A stretch of 64,000 bases of DNA from Multifurca ochricompacta (Eukaryota > Basidiomycota > Agaricomycetes > Russulales > Russulaceae): NCBI GenBank assembly GCA_022496185.1, contig WTXG01000026.1, positions 186,001-250,000 on the forward strand, given 5' to 3'. Shown here in pieces: positions 58,416 through 64,000 of this stretch (its first letter is position 1; each line of letters opens with the position of its first letter). The notes under the pieces are model-generated. The model saw only the letters and a list, made by a program, of their open reading frames with translations, was not told where the DNA came from and searched no databases. Made by a program: the position numbers and the translations under genes.

Positions 58416-60091
58416 ATGGCGCTTTCCTTTGCAAGTTCTGAAATCATCGCCTTATGTTTGGAGTCGATCCTCTACGGTACGTCTCTCTCATCCTCATCCT
58501 CACCCTCATCCTCATCACACACGCAACACCGCTCATTTTCCTTCCCTGGTTTATCCCCATAGGCATCTACGTTGTTTTATTCGCGGGTTGTGTCAAGGTC
58601 CTCTTCAGCAAACGACGGCGAAGGGCGGGTGGAAACTACCGCCTAATCATAGTTTCTTCCGTTCTTTTCGTTCTTATCACTTGGGTTTGTCTGTCCTCCA
58701 CTTCCATCCCCTTACCCCCTCACTTAACCTTTCCTTTATCTCCTACTAGCATCAAATTGCCGATGCCGTTCGTCTATATATCTCCTACCACGAGAACAAC
58801 CAAACCAGTCAAGGCCCCGATATCTACTTTATCAATGTCAAGGCGACGCTGAGCATCATGAAAACCTCGGTTTACCTCGCTGAGACCGTCGTATCTGATC
58901 TTTTTATTGTCTGTCTATCTATATCTCCCTCCATATGCTTAATCTCATCGCGCGCTATCAGCTATATCGATGCTATATCGTTTGGAATGCGAACTCCCTG
59001 GTCATCGCTGTTCCTGTCCTTCTTTATCTTGCCGACATAGGTATGACCCACCCTTTCCTCTCCCCTCAACGTGAATCCACGTTTAATGATACCTTGCGTT
59101 GGCCAAAGGGACCGGGATCGCTGCTGTCTATACCTTGACCCTCGTAGGGGCGAACCCCGTTTTCAATTTGGAGCAAGAGCGAATCACCAATGCGTTCTTC
59201 TCATGCACTCTTGCATTGAACGCCGTTTGCACCGGTACTTTTTTTTTTTTTCTCTCCCTTACGCACTCTTCGCTTTGCGTGTGACGCACAGGTTTTTTGA
59301 TACACTCTCCTTTTTAGGACTTATTGCCTTCCGCATTTGGCGGACCCAGAGGCAGACTCGCGACGCCAAGATGGGTTCCAATCTCATTCACGTATCAGTT
59401 ATTGTCGTTGAGTCGGGTGCGTTTCCATGTCTATATGATGGCCCTCTCGAGGAGGGAACCCCACCCCTCCATGTCTCACACGTGGCTTTCTTTTCAAAAA
59501 TAGGTGCAATCTATCTATCTGTATTAGCGTGTGTGTGGCAAGCTATAACGTCAAGTCCCTTCTTTTCAATATCTTTTTGGATATCGTAAGCATGACCCAC
59601 ACCTTTTTGTCTTAATCTCCGCTAATAGTGACGCTGCGCACAGACCTCACCCATAATTGTAAGTCATGTACCTTAAAAACCCACTTAAATCCGGATTTCT
59701 CATATTTGCATTTCCGCGCACCACCAACCATTCTGTTCTCACACAAACCATAGGGCATCGTCGTACGTAACCTCCACTCGCGTATCACAATTTTTTTTCT
59801 TACTTCTTCTCCTTCTCCTCGGCGCAGTTCTCGCTTATTATTGTGCGCGTTGGCCTCGGTATCAGCTCAGAGGAGACTCGGCGCACGGTTCAGTCAATCT
59901 CATTCTCTATGCCATCAAAGACATCCGCTGGCCAGTCGACACGGTCGAATGGCCCGATCGTCTTCCGGTCCACGACGACGACACAGTTCACTGACGGAGC
60001 TGGGTCAGAGAGCACGTTCAAGGCAAATGAATCACAAGCGTCCTTCAAGATGGAGTTAAGAAGCGACGTGGAAAGCTCCATCAGCAATTAA
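58416..60091 (+). CDS. Seven-helix integral membrane protein of basidiomycete type
   Basis: The ATG at 58416 opens MALSFASSEIIALCLESILYG. Ten exons are read: 58416-58476, 58563-58684, 58750-58908, 58962-59040, 59109-59234, 59318-59416, 59504-59585, 59644-59658, 59754-59762 and 59828-60091. Helices include IYVVLFAGCVKVLF, LIIVSSVLFVLITW, VYLAETVVSDLFIL, NSLVIAVPVLLYLAD, TGIAAVYTLTLVG, a segment with NAFFSCTLALNAVCTGLIAF, HVSVIVVESGAIYLSVLAC, and IIGIVFSLIIVRVGLG. The last helix is assembled from a 15-base exon (TSPII), a 9-base exon (GIV) and the final exon. The C-terminus is a polar Ser/Thr-rich tail. The family is common in agaricomycetes and of unknown function (established knowledge). One frame change lies in exon 7, near 59560, where the reading passes from LACVWQAITS to FNIFLDI. 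Confidence 0.8.
59754..59762 (+). other. Nine-base micro-exon of the membrane protein gene
   Basis: GGCATCGTC is bounded by CCATAG and GTACGT. It encodes GIV and joins PII to FSLIIVRVGLG, giving a continuous transmembrane helix; without it the conserved helix loses three residues. Confidence 0.7.
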
Positions 60092-63000
60092 AAAAAAATC
60101 ATACACACTCTCTCCCTCGCTTGTCTCGTTATTTTTCAATTGTTTTTTTTTTATTCTGGCATTATTTTTCTTCTTTTTCTTTTTTTCTTCAGGGCAAGAG
60201 TGTGGCGGATGTGGGCAGAATGTTTGTTGTTACTGAGAATGGATGGGAGGATGAAGGTTTGTCCTAACGAAGGAGGAGAGGGGGGACAGGTGTAAGTTCA
60301 CAAAGTTTTTTTTTTTTTTTTTTGTTTGTTTCAATTAGAATGCAAAGGCTAGCTATTTCGGATTGTAACCTTTTCTTCACATGTTCTTTGGGGGTCGCTC
60401 TTATAATTCTCAAAACTTCCCGCGTTGAGATGTTCAATCCCACTTCCCCCCCCCCCCCACCCCCCTCCTCCCTCCTCCTCACTGGACTTTGCATTATTAT
60501 TGCACATAGTATACATGGTATATATATACCCGCCGTAAACGGCGTTTTTACAAGACATATCTTTGAACCAACAAACAAGAAAAAGAGAAACGAGAAAAAA
60601 AAAAAGGGAGGGGGAGGGGATAGTGGATGATCTTTTATGGTTTTTTTTTTTTTATTTGTTGATTATTACGACGAAATTTTTGTTTTTTTTTTTCCTTGCG
60701 TGTGGTTATATATTCTTTTTCTCTTTTTTTTTCTCTATCCGCGGATATGAACCAGGGAAAAAATGACTGACTTATGCGACGAAATAAATTTTTGTGAAAG
60801 TGCAAAAAAAAAAAAAAAGTTAACGAACGAACGGAAACAAACTTTCTTCTTAAACTTCTGTATGTGTGTTTGTGTGGAGGAGGAGGGAGGGGAGGGGGGG
60901 GGGGGAGTTTTTTTTGGTTTTGTTTTGTGGGCGGGTTTTCCACACACACACGCGCACGCGCGCACATCTTCGAATGTTAAATGAAATGAAATGAATTTTT
61001 TTTTTGAAATTTGAAGGAAGAAGGGGGGGGGGGGGAGAGAAATGAACTAAAAAACTAAAAACTAAAAACTATAAACTAAAAAACTACTTTGATATTTCAG
61101 TTGTTATTGTTTGCTATTGCGCTATTGCTGCTTGCTGATGATGGATGGGTTGATGTATGTGTGGAACAGAAATGAATTTAAAAAAAACAAAAAAAAAAGG
61201 AAGCAAACGACGAAAAAAAAAAAAAAATAAAGAATAAAAAAGGAGTGATTCCAATTTTATTTATTTTATTTATCATTTTGTTGTAATCATCGCAAAAAAT
61301 CGCTTACTTACTGACTTGTTAACCCTAGTCGTGAGGGCAAACCAAACAACCTAAACGAAAAGAGGACCAAAAGAGTTTACTTTTTTTTTTTTTCTTTTTT
61401 TAAAAAAGGGTATATTCGCATGGTACTCCCTTTTCATATACATCAAGCTTATTTGAGAACAGGCGAGGAAGAAGGGGGAGGGGGGTGAGGACGCGAGGGG
61501 AGGACGCGTCGCGTGTCGGCCCCCCTCTCTCCCTCCCTCCCGACGAAAGATATAATTTATCTATCTATCGTCTATTACCCGTCCGTCCGCCCTTGTGTGT
61601 TTTTTTTTGTTTTGCGTTGACGTGATTTTTTTAATTTTTAATTTATTAATAAAAGAAATGAAAAGCGCGCACGCGCGCGCATGCGTTTGAAAAGAAAGTG
61701 ATTTTGTGTGTTGGAATGAAATGAAATGAATGATATGAATATTTAAAATGAATTGATGGAGGGGGGAGGGGGGGTTGAGTAGGTTGGGTAGGTAGGGTGG
61801 GTGGGGATATTTTGATGGATGATCGTATCGCGGGCTCGTGGGCCCAAAAAACACACACACACACAGCTTCTGCTGCGTTTGCTTTCCCCGCGCTGGCCGG
61901 GACATCCGTACCGGACCAACAACGCAGCAACCCCAACTCTTCATCCTTCTATACTTCCCACCAACCACATACCCACTCACTTCCCACCCCCCCAATACCA
62001 CCATGAACCACTTCATCGGACTTCGTGGGGGGGGGGGGGGTGGAGTCCTTAACAAAATAAAATGTTGTTCCTTTGTTCTTAATGAAGTAGGTAAGTAAAG
62101 TTTAGTTAGATTTAGAGAGAGAGCCGAAATTGAGGAAATTTCCACCCCGCCCCCCTTCCTCCCCTTCCCTTCCTTTGAACTTTCTTTCTTTCTTTCTATT
62201 ATTTTTTATTTTTTATTTTATTTTTTACGGATTTCTTTGTCTGTTAACTTTTCCTCCCTTACCCTTCTTCTTTTATCACTTCATTCCTTTCCCCCTTTCC
62301 CCCCCCCTTCTTCCAGTCACACGCACGGCAGTCCATCAGGCAGGTCTGCTACTTCAAGATAAAGATGACCGACCAGTTGCGTTTGGTGGTGTCGATTAAC
62401 TTTGTAGGTTCCAGTTATGGTTTCCCTATGGCTCTTCCTATACATAAAGACATAACGGGGATGACTGTGGGGAAGAAAGGGGGGGGGGGGGGTGGAATGA
62501 CACGCGTTCGTTCGTTCGTTCGAAAGTGTTCCCTCCACCTTCCACCTCGTGGTCATGATCATGATTGCGGTTAACTATATGACGCCGGCGTCAAGAAATA
62601 ATGTAGGACGGCGGCGGTGTAAGAACGAGACCGGTGGCAAAAATGTGTGTGTTAATTTAAAAGAATACAACAACAAAGAAGACTTCTTTTTTTTTTTTTG
62701 CTGGGATTTGGGTTTGCGACCGAACAACATAAAACCGCTAATTTGAACGAAGAGGAGGGTATTTTATCGCTAGGGCTGGGCATCGTTTTTTTTTCCTACT
62801 AACTAACTACTTAGTTTATTTAGTATTAGTGAGTGGTTAGAGTAACACACCATCATTATCACCATCACATCACCCATCTACCACTGGGGGTCATCTAGGA
62901 TGATTCGGCGAGCGCGGCGTAAAAATGCCAACATGGATGGCACACGTGGGGGCAAAAAATAAATAAATAATTATAACATACATACATAGACATCACATTA

Positions 63001-64000
63001 AACAGAAAGAGAAAGAGGGCGTCGTTCGTTAGCCTCTGTTGGACGGAAGCACGACTATTTTCCCAATCTAGAACCTGCGTATCCCTATCGCTCAACCTGA
63101 CACACTTTTTTTTTTTTTTTTTTTTTAAATTTAGGTCAACCAGGCGCTCAGGGACTTTGGATTCGAATTCTTGATTATCGCGCGTGGTTTATTGGTTTGG
63201 TTTGGGTTGGGTTGGGTTTTTGTGCAAAGTGGTGGTGCAAGGGAGGGGGGGATGGATTACATCATCATCGTGGCTCCGACCTGGTCGGACAACGACCCAC
63301 AACAACGTTGTTCTCTGTTTTTCTCTTTTCATTTCCTCTCTCTTCTTTCCTCTCCTAGAAAAATTGTTGGCACTACTACTACCTGTACTGGGTTGGGCTT
63401 CACTTCTAAATCTCACCCTTTTGTTTTTCTTTCTCTTTCTGTACCATTTCCATACCTTGAACACGGGGGGAGGGGGAGGAGGAAGACACATTTTAGAAAG
63501 AAGCAGACTGTGTTTTTTTTTTTTTTTGGGAGGGTATACTTTCCAAATTAAAAAAAAAATTCCCATTTCTATATTCCAAATCACAAAAGCCTCGTAAAGT
63601 CAGTAAACGTAGACCATGAAGCAACAAAAAAAAAAAAGCAACAAAAAAAGCAACAAAAAAAAAGGATAAACAACATTATGACGAAAAGTAAGTACATCAC
63701 CCCCTCCGGTCGTCGTCTTCATCGCATAAAAAAACTACTACATTGCAATGTCGTCGCAGAACGCATAAATATCCCTTTTCCAGGGCGAGCACTAGCACTG
63801 GCACGTGCAGTGTTAAAAAAAAAAAAAATTAACTTATTAAGTTGAGAGATAACGAAGTGGCGCAGGTCGTATCGGAGAAGACTTGGACTTGGGATTCATT
63901 TCGTTCATTGCTCGCCGCTCGGTCGGTTCTTTTTTTTTTTCTTAGACACCAACGTGCGCTTCGCTTTGAGGGCGAGATTCCTTCACCATAGACCCAGAGA
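60092..64000. other. Intergenic, homopolymer-rich; no supported gene
   Basis: These 3.9 kb hold many A, T and G runs (60306-60323, 60448-60460, 60897-60907, 61025-61036, 62028-62040, 63107-63126) and short repeats such as CGCGCA at 61666-61682 and GTTC at 62507-62521. Frames over them are low-complexity. A short plus-strand segment near 62313-62400 (after a CCAG) has protein-like composition but no domain. The last 300 bases may belong to a gene beyond the window edge, which cannot be judged. Confidence 0.45.

Noticed and set aside
61561..62145. 194-codon minus-strand frame
   Set aside because: It is low-complexity (Pro, His, Lys runs), spans homopolymers and has no domain.

Overview
The window is nuclear DNA of a filamentous basidiomycete, most likely a mushroom-forming agaricomycete. 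The evidence is intron-dense genes with short GT-AG introns, CYP63-like and aspergillus-CYP64-like P450s, divergent F-box proteins, a multi-exon seven-helix membrane protein of a basidiomycete type, a chromodomain Ty3 element and Ty1-copia elements. No prokaryotic operon, rRNA, tRNA or CRISPR signal was seen.

Layout. 0.1-5.1 kb: a tandem array of three related NAD(P)-binding (NmrA/SDR-type) genes on the minus strand, increasingly decayed; the third copy carries an internal inversion. 5.1-36.7 kb: a duplicated F-box unit. Unit A (about 5.09-8.86 kb) is almost free of insertions. Unit B (about 9.1-36.7 kb) is the same sequence swollen roughly sevenfold by transposons: a 2.9 kb TIR element holding a LINE remnant and a solo LTR; a 12.3 kb Ty1-copia element with a complete 7.4 kb Ty3 chromovirus nested in its protease/integrase region; two 971 bp hAT-like non-autonomous elements in opposite orientation; and a 6.5 kb minus-strand Ty1-copia element. 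The insertions were dated and bounded with target-site duplications, with unit A serving as the empty site. 36.7-64 kb: transposon-poor DNA with four protein genes (CYP63-like P450, minus; F-box protein, minus; second P450, plus; seven-helix membrane protein, plus) separated by long intergenic stretches full of homopolymers and microsatellites.

Two themes cut across the window. First, almost all divergence between paired repeat copies is at CpG sites (5 of 5 differences between copia LTRs, 6 of 6 between chromovirus LTRs, most of those sampled between the hAT copies), and several in-frame TGA stops in the retroelements sit where CGA would restore a CpG; this is the signature of methylation and deamination of repeats. 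Second, many otherwise conserved genes carry single-base frameshifts, so either pseudogenisation is common here or the assembly retains indel errors.

The most novel candidate is an extra downstream open reading frame in the Ty3 chromovirus (about 20.7-21.7 kb) encoding a protein with several CCHC-like zinc knuckles, split only by two TGA codons in CpG context. All joins and family calls are from reading the sequence; no database search was possible.
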